Positions 26,101-38,261 of a stretch of DNA of 64,000 nt are shown here, in pieces (the first letter of the stretch is position 1; each line of letters begins with the position of its first letter). Under the pieces are notes generated by a model. That model saw only the letters and a program-made list of their open reading frames with translations, was not told where the DNA came from and made no database searches. The position numbers were made by a program, and so were the translations under genes. This DNA comes from Dirofilaria immitis. Lineage: Eukaryota; Nematoda; Chromadorea; Rhabditida; Onchocercidae. The stretch lies in contig JAKNDB010000109.1 in the NCBI GenBank assembly GCA_024305405.1, positions 5,766,001-5,830,000 of the forward strand, given 5' to 3'.

Positions 26101-27221
26101 ACTATAACTTGCGACATTCAATTCTCAAATTCCAATTTTTCATTCTGGAATAAAACCACACATCTGAGTATTCTTCTTTTCATAACGTGTCTATAATGAA
26201 GCTGGTGACTCACTGAGCATGTACCTAATGATCATTAAATGAACACAGAATCGCTTCATCTTTCCTAACTACTTTATACCGAAGTGGAGTTTTAAATGTT
26301 CTTCCCATTTTAAGGCAATATTGATTTATGGGTGGGCTTAATTTTGGAACGACGGTTAGCTGGAGCTTTAGTCGGACCAACAATTGGCTGCATCCTTGGA
26401 GATCAGTTCAGACGCTTACGCACGGGAGACCGTTTTTGGTTTGTTCGATTTTTAAAACTGTTTGATCATGAAAAATATGATACCCAGCATAAAATAGCTC
26501 CGAAAAATTCTATAAAGATTACAGGTACGAAAACGAAGGTGTTTTCACTCCTTTACAGCTTCAGCAAATTCGGAAAACGACACTAGCAGCTGTATTGTGT
26601 AACAATGGTGATTATATCGATCGCATACAAGTATCCACATTCAAGTTTTCCCGGAAGCTTTCCTTTCATATTCCGCTACAAGTGATTTCCTAATAAATCA
26701 CAATTTTAAATAGATTTGCTTTTAGAGGGATGTTTTCGAGTACAGAGGAAACCGGCCCTTAACTTTTATGAAAGCTGTGAACTGATACCTCAAATTAATT
26801 TGAATGTTTGGCAATCATGTTGCGAAAAGGGTTGTGCTCCATCCAGCCCAGAGGAGATCTTACAAAACAGGTAAGTTATGTTTCATATTTTTTTTGCTGA
26901 TTCGCTTACAGAAAAGCGAATAGAATTTGTGTAGGGAGAGATGCATTTATTTAACACGTTATGGAATCTTCAGAAAACGAAGGGCACACAAGATTTATGA
27001 AAAACATATGTGCAACACTGGTGATAATATGAAAAGAGATGGCGATGTCTGGAAACCGGATCAATGTACGACATGCGAATGCAAGGCTCGTAGATTTATC
27101 TCAAAGTTGTCTCTCCTTTCAAGAATTTTTAAAGTTTTGTTTAGAATGTGGTCTAGCACTATTTCAGATTGATCAAATATGGTGTTCTGTTGAAAAAGGT
27201 TGCAGAAAATCATCAACATAA
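20164..27221 (+). CDS. pxn: Peroxidasin (Ig plus animal haem peroxidase)
   Basis: Secreted haem peroxidase; family members form sulfilimine cross-links in collagen IV of basement membranes. Exon 1 (20164-20210) encodes a signal peptide, [15 protein letters not shown]. Exon 2 (20314-20423) goes straight into an Ig start (VRLTCEAT), with no leucine-rich repeats between. A second Ig spans 21867-22442 ([28 protein letters not shown]). The peroxidase region runs from about 22570 to 26800: distal HDIEHT (23468 on), catalytic GDYRANEQ (about 24330-24355), LREHNRIA (about 24807), proximal FGHTIVNP (about 25125), NIQRGRDHG (about 25640). A VWC-like segment, [13 protein letters not shown], lies near 27045-27083 and the stop is 27219-27221. 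Roughly 900 residues. Frame breaks at the G-run 23182-23184 and T-run 26764-26767 each fit one missing base. Two points are unresolved: the middle of Ig 1 was not found in the 1.4-kb intron, and the donor after TCECK is not a clear GT. Confidence 0.94.
20821..20876. repeat. 28-bp direct tandem repeat, two copies
   Basis: TTTATTAAGCGAATGAAAGA begins both copies (20821-20848 and 20849-20876), identical except for the last base. A third, degenerate copy follows from 20877. It lies in the long second intron of peroxidasin. Confidence 0.9.
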
Positions 27222-28658
27222 AATGGTACAAATTTTTATACCATTTTATCTATGTTCATTGCTTCCTTCAAGCATTTCTTCCATTTAGTAAAATTTTTGT
27301 AAAAATTTCATTTAATTATATAAATTTATATAAGACTCTTCGCCAAAGAAACAATTCTACTCCGCAATTATGCAGAAAATATTCTGAATGAATGGTTTAT
27401 ATATGAAAAGGTCAGTTGAACCGTATTACACTAGCCAAAATTTCGGAAGTACTATTAATATATGCGCACTGAAAAACAGAAGTAGTAGCGGACCCATTTG
27501 GTCCGTTAAACTAATAAATTTTTTCAAGGTTTAAGAAACTTGTGGCATATCTTCTTTATCTTCTTTATAAATTTGGAAACCTTTCAAGGAGTTGCAGAAA
27601 TAACTACTTTGAAAAGCCGAGGTTTCATACAATTTTTTAGTTCCAACTTTTCACAATTATTCTTGCATAGTTAGTTTGTCTATAAGCTCAGAACAACGTA
27701 GTGAAATCCTGCAAAAAAACTAAAGAATGAATATAGCTTGACCTCGCTCTTACAAATACCAGTGGCGCTATCAATCAGTTATGACAACTGCAAGAGTGCA
27801 CTGGAAAAGAAGGCACACTGAAAAGAAATATAAACAGCAACACAAAACAAAATTTGAACTATCATGAAAAATTGGAACGAACTGAACAGACACAAACGAA
27901 TTACATTATAAAACACAAAGTACACTATAAACAAATCTTTTCATGAATTAACAAGAAAAAGCTATATATAATACAGCTAATGCAGTGAACTTCCGTGCCA
28001 GCATAATTTGCAATAGAAAAAGACAGCAGTCAGTAACGGCATACAAAATTCTAAACATGTTTGGTACAAATGTATCCTAAATTTTTAAATGTTTAAAATG
28101 AAGCCAAATTCCTATCAAAACACATGCCAGTATTCGAAAATGTTTTTCAAAATCTAATGCTTCCGAAACAACACATATATGCAGTACCGGATAATAGTTA
28201 GACACAGATTCCAAACGTTTTGAGCACATTGAGATGGATTGTCAACGACCAGACGGTACAAACAGCAATGATTAACTTATGAGCCAAACGGAAGACTGAA
28301 CTTAGGAGGAACTTTTCTGATACCTGCGTACGTGATTAAGCTAAAAAATGTGCTACGACGGGCTGGACAGCTTTCATGAACCTATTTGTTTGTGTTAATC
28401 AGTTGCTTTAATAACCTACAAACATGAAGGCCAGCAATTTCAAAATAGAACTTATGAAGTAACAAAAACCGTTATAAACGGCAACTGCTGCTAATACTAC
28501 TCATCATCGTGGTCACAGTATATCGTTAAACCAATGTATGTCAGAGAGATATAAACAATATTTTCCCACTGCGCAAACGCCATCCGCGCATTAGTATACC
28601 AACCGCAATGAGTCGCGAAATTCTTGCGATGAATTCACCGAGTAAAACCTTCCTCCAT
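27222..28658. other. Convergent intergenic region, peroxidasin / BICD
   Basis: About 1.4 kb between the stop codons of two convergent genes, so it should hold both 3' UTRs. No coding exon recognised. A perfect 6-bp stem with 5-base loop, CGGACC-CATTT-GGTCCG, lies at 27489-27505, about 270 bp past the peroxidasin stop. Confidence 0.55.
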
Positions 28659-31600
28659 TTAGTAATCCCTCTTCAAACTCCTCTGCTGTTGCTGAACATT
28701 TTGTCCCGGCGGATAACGAACTCGATGCAATTGTCCGGAACCATCCGAATTTACAATACGGCTTGATGCTTTGTTACCACGTTTAAATGCCTGTCTTTCA
28801 CGATCAACTTCCAAATCTTCTAACCTGCAAATTTTAGATTTCGTATTAATAAAAAGTCTGCCTTAATTAAAAAAAAATAACCTTTGTGTAAGAGCTAATT
28901 TCTGTTGAATGGCCATACGCAACAGGGAATTTAGTGTGCGTTTTTCATCTTCTGCTGCTCTCTGATTAGCGGCCATTTCATCAACCTATAAACAAGGTTC
29001 CAGAATTTTGGATTCAAAACAAGTACATTTACAAAACTATGATGAATATAAAGCAAAATTATTACATCGACTGACATCAAAAGAAAAACGAGTGTCATAC
29101 TTGTGCTTGAAGCTCTTCACAACGTGCTGTAAACATTGCCCGATGAGAAGCAAATGTTGCTGCATCTTCTTTAAATGCTTTTAATTCACGTCTCAATCTC
29201 TCCAGAAGTTCATGTGTCATTGCCTTCTCACTTTCATATTTTCTTTCAGTGAAGCTAAAGCTGATTCAGCAGTAAGCTTATTCGATTTTAGCACTGTACG
29301 TAGTGTGGCGATTTGATCCCTATAACGGCATACTTTTCCTTTATTTTGTCATTACTCTGTATACGCCTCTTTTATTTTCGAAATACTAGTAATTTAAAAA
29401 CAACCTCTTAGTGGCCAACAGAGAACGCAGCTTCATGTTTTGTAAAGTCAGTTCTGATGATCTTCATTTTCTACCCGCGTGTTCAAAGCATTCTCCACTG
29501 TGCGTCGAACAATTTTTGAAAGCTCCGTAAGACAGTCTGACACTCGAAATACATTACTTTCACCTGAAACATCGAAATTTCTGAAATTCCTTTCATTCAG
29601 TATGAAAAAATTCCATTGTCAAAAATCAACACACCTGGGGAAGATGATCTAGAAAATGATCTAGAAAAATTCTTACCAGGAACAATTCTTTCTCTAAAGT
29701 CGCTTTCTGTTAATATATCATCCAATCGGTCACAAACTAACTCTTCATTTAGAAATTTCGCAAAGATGGTGATATGAATTGACGCTGCAGGTTTAACATC
29801 AGACGTGGTGAACGACCCCCTTCCGTTTCTGTTCCACTTTCTACACCTTCATCTAAAACATATAAATATAGGGCAAAAGAATCGGGACTTAAATATTCTT
29901 TTACTTTTAAAACTGACTATTTGCTATTTTAATCACTCAGCACCACATGAATCTTTTTCTCGAAAATTTTTCAGGAAAAAGGAGAAATTTCAACTAATCT
30001 TGTATATATTCTTCACTTTCTGCATTTTCATTTGCATATTGCCTAAGTTTTTTCATTATTTCGATTGCATTTTTGTCAGCTTCTAGTCCATGTGTGGAAA
30101 CCAATTGGTAGTATAAACGATATAAAAAATCAGCAACAGCAATCATTAAATCCTGAAACTAAGAAAAAACTTTTGCAAAAAAATCAATACTATAGTTTCG
30201 TTACAGATGATGTAACAAGCAAGAGACATACCTGAGCGGAAGCCAATTTTGCTTGATTTTCACCCGCAATCATGATCGCAGTATGTAAATCCATTTTGAT
30301 GAGATCATACTGTTTACCTCCAACATCTGCTTTGGATGAACTTTCGATGAGTTGTTCAATCTTTTTTAAAGCATCATCACACAACTGCTTCAACTGAGTA
30401 TGATCTAAATCTGAAAGAGAAAAGTCCTTACGAAATATTATTTACTTGTAAGGGAACTATCTATGTCACTGAATATTGCTACTGACCTGGTGTGCTCATT
30501 ACTTCAAGTTTTTTCAAAACAGGGATAACGTAATTGACATCCTTCTCCGTTTCCTTTAATTTTAACGCAAGCTGATTACTCTTCGTTTCTAACTCAGCCA
30601 GTCGTTCCGGCATGTCACCATGTATTTCCGAGAACAGATCAACACCTTTCGGTGGCTTATTTCTACCAAATTCATTGGAATCCGCAATGAACGATGATTC
30701 CAACTGCAAACATATATAAATATGCTGATCCTTCAAACTCAAATTTCAAATACCAAAAACACGACATTTTTTACGTCTCAATTGCATAACGATGAATCAT
30801 GACAAATTACAATCAATAAAATTTGAAAAGATAATATACCTCTTTAAGTGCTTGTGAATCATCTTCATTATTGCTTTGCAATCCAAATAACATTGTATTG
30901 AGTTGCTGTAAATGTTCGGCATTTCGCATTAACTCTAGCTCCTTTTTATAAGCTAGTTTTTGATCACGTTCTTGCTGCACGTTCAATAAAGCATCTTCAA
31001 GCTGAAATAAGTGGAATCATAATCCAAGTTAACTAAAATATTACTTATAAATATACATTAAACAACTGCTTTCTCTTGCAGAAAACTTAAAATCAGGTTT
31101 TATGATTATATTAAAAAGCGGTACCAAGAATGCAGGATTTGATCGAATTAACTCTGTTAAGCAAAAGTAATCAAAAATGTCATAAATTGCTAGAAACAGT
31201 TGCGACTTTTCCCAGAAATCTCAAGCGGAGAAAAATAATTCCATAAGTTCGAAAATGAGACCAGATATTCACAAATATCAATACTAAATCGAATGATTCA
31301 GAAAAATTCAACGGTTTATTACCGTTAATTCTCCTCCGAAAACATATTTGATTATAGTAGCACTATAACTGCAAAAAATCGGCACACTAAGGGTGGCCTG
31401 AATCATATTAAGATTCAGGCGAATGAAGAATAGATACCAATCGTACATGTTTCTGGGCCACAATAGTCAACTTGTTAGCTTCTTCTTTATCTGACTGTAG
31501 TTGATCGTTTTCATCCATTAAACGTTTCACTTCCATTTTCACGGATTCAAATTCTATTTGTGCACTGCGCAGATTAGACAGCTATAAAAAAACTTTTCAT

Positions 31601-33025
31601 GATAATACAATTAGAAAAACATTACGCAACTATCGCAAACACAATACTGAAACGAACGACAAAGAAACCTGCTTCTGAAGGCTTATATTTTCTTCTTCGA
31701 GTTCCGAATAATCATTTAATAGCCTTTGCTCACGATTTTTCAACTCTTTTAAATCTTCCCTGAGCTGTCGCTTCTGTGCATCAAGATCAGATGATACTTT
31801 CGAAGCATTTATATGTAAGGCCTGTAACCTATCCAGATCAATCCGATATCTATCCACTTCCTGAAAATATTTCATCCGATTACTGAAACAGCGTATCTCA
31901 CGGATTGCAAAGCAAATCAAATTTAGAAGCGTCAAAAGCAATCATCTTGTAAAATTTCATTGCACTTTACTAAATATTCAGTCACAAAATCTCGCAAACG
32001 ACAAATTTCAACAAAAAAAACTGCACATGTTGACAATTTTTTAAATCCCCTTCTAAAGCTGAAATTTTGGCCAAATATTCCTGCTCTCGATTCATCGTTT
32101 CTTCTAACAAACTTTCTTCATGATCGATGTCAGATTTTGCGACTGATTTTTGTTGTGATTGAAACTGTGCCAGTGCCTAAATATTCTTTCATGAAGGAAC
32201 AAAACCTGACGATGAAGTGAGGAAAACTAATATCCTTTGAGTTAAAAATCATGGATACATCTACTTTTCATTGTGAATCACTAGCACTTTCTACAAGTAA
32301 CCCTACCATCCAATTTTGATAATCTATGCATTAACGGTAAAAGAAAAAAACTTGTTAATAAATAAATATTGGAACCAGAATGACGATTTCTGAAAAAACC
32401 TGGACATCCAGAGACCACATATTATTATTTTCATCACAATCAACCAACTTGTAACAGTACCAATCATTACTGGCACCTCAGGAGGATTGATGGTATCATA
32501 AGTTAACAAACTGCATACTACACTGATTTCATCATGAAAAACTTCCAGGAATAGTAGCCTTATACTTCTATCAACTCCCTTGAAATTAGGAACCGCTAGA
32601 ATGGAATCAGAAACTAAATAAGGAATTACTGCATTATATTAGACTAGATCCACTAATAAGCATATGGAAGAAAGAAATAATAAAAATATAAAATGGTTCC
32701 GAAGTCACCTTTTTGTAGCTTCGGCTTCTGCTTTTGCACTATCAAATTGTGTTTGCAATTGAGTAAGTTTGACTTCAAGTTGTTGCTTTTCGTCTAAAAC
32801 CTGTAACCCATATTGGGCTGCCTGAAATAAAAGTTCATGATTTAATTAACAAGACGTAGAAATTTGATGCCTTAAATCTATTGAAAAATAACCGAAAAAA
32901 CCGCAATTATAAATTGAAAAATTTTCACAAAGACAAAAAAAACAAACTTTGATTTTATCAGAAGAAGCTTCCTCAAGAGCATTCGCTAGGCGCGATACTT
33001 CCGCTTTAAGTTCGTCCAATTCCAT
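28659..33025 (-). CDS. bicd-1: Bicaudal-D dynein/dynactin cargo adaptor
   Basis: Coiled-coil adaptor that links cytoplasmic dynein-dynactin to cargo such as Rab6 vesicles and RNPs. About 14 minus-strand exons. Start at 33025 ([20 protein letters not shown]); next exon 32822-32709 begins [12 protein letters not shown], carrying the AAxxG CC1-box pattern that binds dynein light intermediate chain. Then [16 protein letters not shown] (32180-32040), [15 protein letters not shown] and [15 protein letters not shown] (31862-31672, very close to animal BICD), further coiled coil to 30002, and the C-terminal cargo-binding coil: [51 protein letters not shown] (to 28882), last exon 28829-28659 ending LKRDY. 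Three frame breaks, at A-run 29762-29764, near 29460, and T-run 29239-29242; one missing base restores the BICD frame in each. All breaks cluster in the third-coil region, and the conserved frame resumes after each. Confidence 0.94.
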
Positions 33026-34993
33026 TAAATACGCTGCACCAGGTCAACCCCAATTCTGAAAGTACTGAAATGAGAGATTTAGAAAGAAGTAAGCTCGATT
33101 TTTTCACTGTGCATTATGAACAAAAACAATGAATATAAAAAACATTATCAGTTATTTCTAATTCCCTTTACTTTCTCCCTCTCTTCAAATGTACATCTCC
33201 ATTAAAAATGTATTTAAGTAACTGGAAAGTAAATTCGTAAAAAAAAATCTGGGAAAGTTTCAGTTTGCAGGAGAATTACTGCTAAAGTTATGGAAGAAAA
33301 TAAAAGTTACAGATGTAATATGGTAATAAAAATTAACTGAATAAAACATGGTCACCGATTTCTCTTTTTTTTTCATGACAGAAAGAAATGTAGTTGTGGA
33401 GGGCACGAGTTGAACAGACAAGGCGTGTTCGTTAAAGTGTAGGGATTTCAATCCCTTGTCGGTATTTTGCTTGTGATTCAAATATAAGTATGATTCGGAA
33501 ATGAACAATGAGAATTTTTGCAATTGTGTGAAGAACTTTTACAGTTCAAATTCTATGTGCTCCATTCAATTTTATTCATTTAACAGTTTTATACAAGTAT
33601 CGTCCCACATTCCAGTTTTTTCGTTGATGAATTTCGGTATTTTTGAAAACCCGTAAAATTTGGTAGTAAATTAAGAGGATGAACGGCAGATGCATAGAGA
33701 GGCAAATGGCATAGCACTGAAATGAGGACGACAGAAAGAATTGCCTCACTATACGCTTAAATTTTTGTTGAATTTTCTATTAAATTAGGTTTTGGAAGTA
33801 AGTTTTATTTCAAGATAAGTAACCGAAAACATATGGCTCTTTCACCCAATTATTGCTGATGATGAAGTGAAGTGAGACAGTATAATAAGACAGTAGATTT
33901 ACCTATACAAGCATTTTGTTAAATTAGTCATAATTTTAGCAGAAATAATACATTTGCTGAGAGAAGTAAAGAGATGAAGTAGAAAAGATATTGCGTTGTC
34001 AAGATGAAGGAGAATCGCTGCGCGAAATGAGAGAGAAAGGAAAACTGAAACATATAGCGGTGACAACGATTAAAGCGTTAGTAGCAGCTGTTGCTCGACA
34101 AAATGATAGCAGCACAATCACTGATTGTTGCTGATCGGAAATAAATAGCTCCTCTACCATTTTACTAGGCACCATGTAACAACACATTGGTAGTCTGGAG
34201 TATGGTACTGATTTTTGCTTCTATCACAATTTTTGATTTCACAAAAAAATAAAATAAAATAACCTAATCCACTTTCTGAGTACCGAAGTGTCTCATAAAA
34301 ATGGAAAGAATAATAGTCTGAAAATTCGAAGATACAGAAATAAATTTCGTAAAAACCTTCGAAAATACATTAGAAAGCTTGGAAAATTTTATTAAAGATA
34401 GGAAGGTAAAATTTAATATTAAAGAATGATTTAAATAATCTCCTCTGATCATGATATAAACATCATCTTAATATCGCTGATATTAAATGTAAATATAAAT
34501 GAAATGAAGATATAAAGAATAACCATGGTAATGGGCGGGTACTTTCTCTTCCAGCCTTCATAATCAATATTACAAAGGGAAGAGATGATACAAAATTCTT
34601 CCCTTTAATTAAGCTATTAGTTAAATTTAATATCCGAAATTTGCAGCATTATGACACTTATAAAAAGAATCCGCATCGAGTTGAGTTCAGAGTACTTCTA
34701 TCCTCAGTTTTCAGAAGATCATATGCTACCTATTAATCATTCATTATTAATTATTAATGTCTCACAGCCAAATATGTAAAATTTCAGTACCTTCCACAAG
34801 AAAATGAAAATCGATAGTAATAAACGAATAAAGCGAACGGCAACAAGCTTCATTTAAATGTCACATTTCTCGTAACAAGATCATCGAAAAAATCATAAAG
34901 AAAAACATAGATAGGATATGCTTCAAAATAAAAATATATGTATATACATTCTGCTCAAAAAAACAAAAAGTATTAAAAAACTATAAAAAACAC

Positions 34994-35030
<37 letters not shown>

Positions 35031-37076
35031 TATATATCATACAAAGATACATATTACATACGTACGTATCGACGATCGTTGCACAACATACATTTCCATT
35101 ATCCAGGCATTGTGGACATTCATGCGTACTATGCACATAATGTTTGCTCCCGAGATACATTGGGTTGTAGGGTACTTTTTCCTCTCTTTTCATATCCAAT
35201 TCTTATCTAAACACACCAAATCATAGTAATTTAACATTTGTGTGAAGAACATGTTCCCAACTATGCATCTAAATTTTAGGGAGCTGATATGAGAATTCTA
35301 GTCAGATGAATAACTTTTCTAAACTCCATAACCATTTCTTTAATGAACCGTAGTAACGTTTATCTGAATGTGATATAGAAATAATATCGTAGTTCGTTCC
35401 ATCACTGTGTATTATCATTAGTTGTTAGATTAGCAGCACAAATATGCTGTATTGTTTCGTATGTTGTGATTCGCAACGATCGGTGGAACACGCTATAGAG
35501 GAATTATTGCTGGGGAAACGGTTCAAATGTTTTTTTTTAGTCCCGTATTCCGTATCAAAAAACAAGATCAATGACCATGCTAAGAAACACGATTCTGAAA
35601 AATGGTTTCCAAAGCCGTGTAAATAAAATGCTTTCCTACTTGCTCGAATCAACTCAAGCAATGTTAATGCACTTCTTTCTTTCCTAGAAAAATAGAACGA
35701 ATTTTAGATAACGACAAGAAAAAATTGAGCAAACAATGAGGCATATGCACATACATAGAACTGGAAGTGAAAAATTAACTTATCCAGCTGTTGCAATCAA
35801 GCATCATAGCCCCAACAAAAATTTAATGAAATCTCGAAAATCGACAAGGAGTCAAAAGCTCGAAAATTGGTGAATTTATTGCATTCGGTGAAGAAATGAA
35901 GTTTATAACAATCATGACAATAACAACGCGGTGTTGCAGAAATAATGATAATACAAAAGGTGGCAAAACTTGTTCGAGTACACCGCGACTAAACAAGAAA
36001 TCTGGTTTCAAACGTCCTTTGCCAACTAATCCAACAAATGGTAAAGACGGTCGTCACCGTCTCGTGCTTCTGTTTCCAACTACCATCCTCTCCGACGAAA
36101 TACTCTTGCTCGTTTACTGTTAGCGATTAGAAAATTGTGAATTATTTCAATGAGGAATCTGTACAGCAGCGATTTATGATCCATTCTTCCTCTCCCTACA
36201 CCCTGGACGGTAAATTTGTCAAGCTCAAATAATTATTGAGAAAATATGCACTATCCATTGTTTTTCTAAAATATAGTGAATATCAATAATGACATTATCT
36301 CACAAAAATCAATTTTACACTCAAACGAAAATCGAAAACAAAAAGCGGCAACTTCAATAGATTTAAAATAGCAACCAGCAGGAAATAGAGAATAGAGAAT
36401 ACCGACGGAAGTATTTCTGTATAACTAATTTCTATTGCTGGAAATGTGATTAGAACTAAACAAAATTTAGGTTTAAGTACCGGAATAAACAATTCGGATG
36501 TAGTACAAAAATAACAGAACTTATGTTATCAGTGTAAAAGGAGTCAAGAAAAAAGCATACATACATAGAGATAGGAGACCATGAGAAAAGCATGAATTGA
36601 TGCAAGTTAATAAATTCTGGAAAAAACCCACCAGATAAAATATAATTAAGCAAAATCTCAAAAGAAGGTAAACATCTTGCTTTCAGCAACAAGACAGTTC
36701 AAGATAGCACATAGGAAAACAATTATGGGCATAAATCAACAACACGTTGTTTTAGCAAGTTGTAACTGCGAGAAAATTTTAGACATATCGACATCTCTCC
36801 CACATGTGTCATCACTGAAGCCATTTCAAATCTTACAAATATAATGAGATTTACAGAGGAAATTTTCAGATATTACTTGATAAAAAGAAATTTATTAGAA
36901 ATAAGTGCTGGGTACAGCAGAAATATGTGATAAGACCTGGAGAAGTATTTAAATACACAAGGGAACGTACTTAAATGCACCATCTGGAATAATGCAAGGT
37001 ATGTTTCTAAATGAAGGAAGCGCGAAAACTTTTGAGGTTATGATACCACCTTTTTCTTTGGATAGCCCATATACAA
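33026..37076. other. Long gap upstream of BICD
   Basis: About 4 kb with no exon recognised on either strand. It should contain the BICD promoter. It holds a CACATA microsatellite (listed separately) and a slightly more GC-rich stretch at 35896-36123 whose plus-strand frame is Lys/Asn/Thr-rich and not recognisable. Confidence 0.5.
34990..35031. repeat. (ACACAT)n microsatellite
   Basis: About seven near-perfect 6-bp units (CACATA phase), followed by a TATATATC tail. The minus-strand Cys/Met frame over it is an artefact of the repeat. Confidence 0.92.
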
Positions 37077-37481
37077 ATGCTAGGCCACATTAAGCCATCA
37101 ATTTTTACAAGAGGGTTTAACCCTGAAACTATTTCCACTGATTATGATACTGCTGATCGTTTGTATTTTGCTTCATTAACTGAAGAGGATGTACTTGAGG
37201 TGCTAAGTAAAGATTACCATCAGAAAAATAAGTCGGAAATCAATGATGCTGAGTATGATGAGCTGAAGCAAAAATCAGCTGAAATCGAGATACAACTTCC
37301 AGAAATTTATGCAATACGGAAGGGTGTTGGTGCTCCGCCTGATGAGAGCTTTTCTAAGATGGAGCATCAAGATCTGAAAGCTTTGAGAAAACGCGCCACT
37401 AAGCCTTTTGAAAAAAATTTTGATACAAAAATTAAAATACTATTTTCAGCAAAAACTAACGAGAAAGCAGTAAAATTATGA
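37077..37481 (+). pseudogene. Chimeric bacterial fragment: CarB piece joined to LigA piece
   Basis: A 134-codon open frame of bacterial, Wolbachia-like character. Residues about 14-45 ([28 protein letters not shown]) match the start of the second half of carbamoyl-phosphate synthase large subunit. From about residue 47 ([20 protein letters not shown], then [16 protein letters not shown]) it matches the N-terminal region of NAD+-dependent DNA ligase. CarB and LigA are unrelated, and here they are joined in frame without a stop. The ligase adenylation KxDG motif is not present; the frame diverges after MEHQ and ends at [10 protein letters not shown]. It sits alone between nematode genes with no bacterial neighbours, so a rearranged nuclear copy of endosymbiont DNA is the best reading. 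Inference from motif recall; not checked against databases. The endosymbiont assignment rests mainly on the host context. Confidence 0.78.
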
Positions 37482-38261
37482 AGCTTTCAGAAAGTATGGT
37501 TAATGAATGCAAACACAATCTGTAGAAGTACGATACACTGCAAAATGTTTATAATTAAATAGGCACAAAGTCGGCATAGTTAAAGGTAAAATAAGCAGAT
37601 AGAAAACCAGATAAAACTATAAAAACATTGAGCAACGAATATGTAGGGAAACTTTCATATTATGGGCCAAGAGAGCAAATCATATTTAAAATTTTAAACC
37701 TTCGTAAAATTATATGCACAAACCTCACATTAAAAATAGCATATCTGAATGAATGAAGATATTCAAGGAAGACGGAACATTAGACGATAATCAAAATGCT
37801 AATATGACGACGAATAATAATAGGAAAAGCTTTATAATAGGAGCTTTTTCCGAAGAAGATTGATAGTAAAAATGATGTGAATTACTATCAAAAACAATTT
37901 TATTCTACAATGTAATTCAAGAAATAATAAAAACCAAACAAGGCATAGTATAAGAATTACCGAAACGGTTATAATCTAAACAAAAGAATATAATAAAAGA
38001 AACCAAGAATATTCAAAATCTTCTACTCAGTTATTCAAAAACCAACATTCCGTAGAATGATATCACATTTTCAAAAAATGTTTCATTTTATTACACATAT
38101 GATTAAATTCTAATTGGAAGCGGTGAGAATAGGAATTTTTGTAGAGCAAAACTAATCATTTACATTTCCACCGGAAAATCATGAGAATGGAGTGACTTCC
38201 GACTAAATTTCTGCTAACATTTGATAGAAAAGTGACAGTCTATATGGGTATGTATATATAC
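37482..38261. other. Gap between bacterial fragment and UFSP2
   Basis: AT-rich, no exon recognised. It probably includes the UFSP2 3' UTR at its right end. Short further bacterial remnants cannot be excluded, but none stood out. Confidence 0.45.

Noticed and set aside
35896..36123. Plus-strand Lys/Thr/Asn-rich 75-codon frame
   Set aside because: No family recognised, no splice partners, and a similar-length minus-strand frame overlaps part of it; treated as chance.
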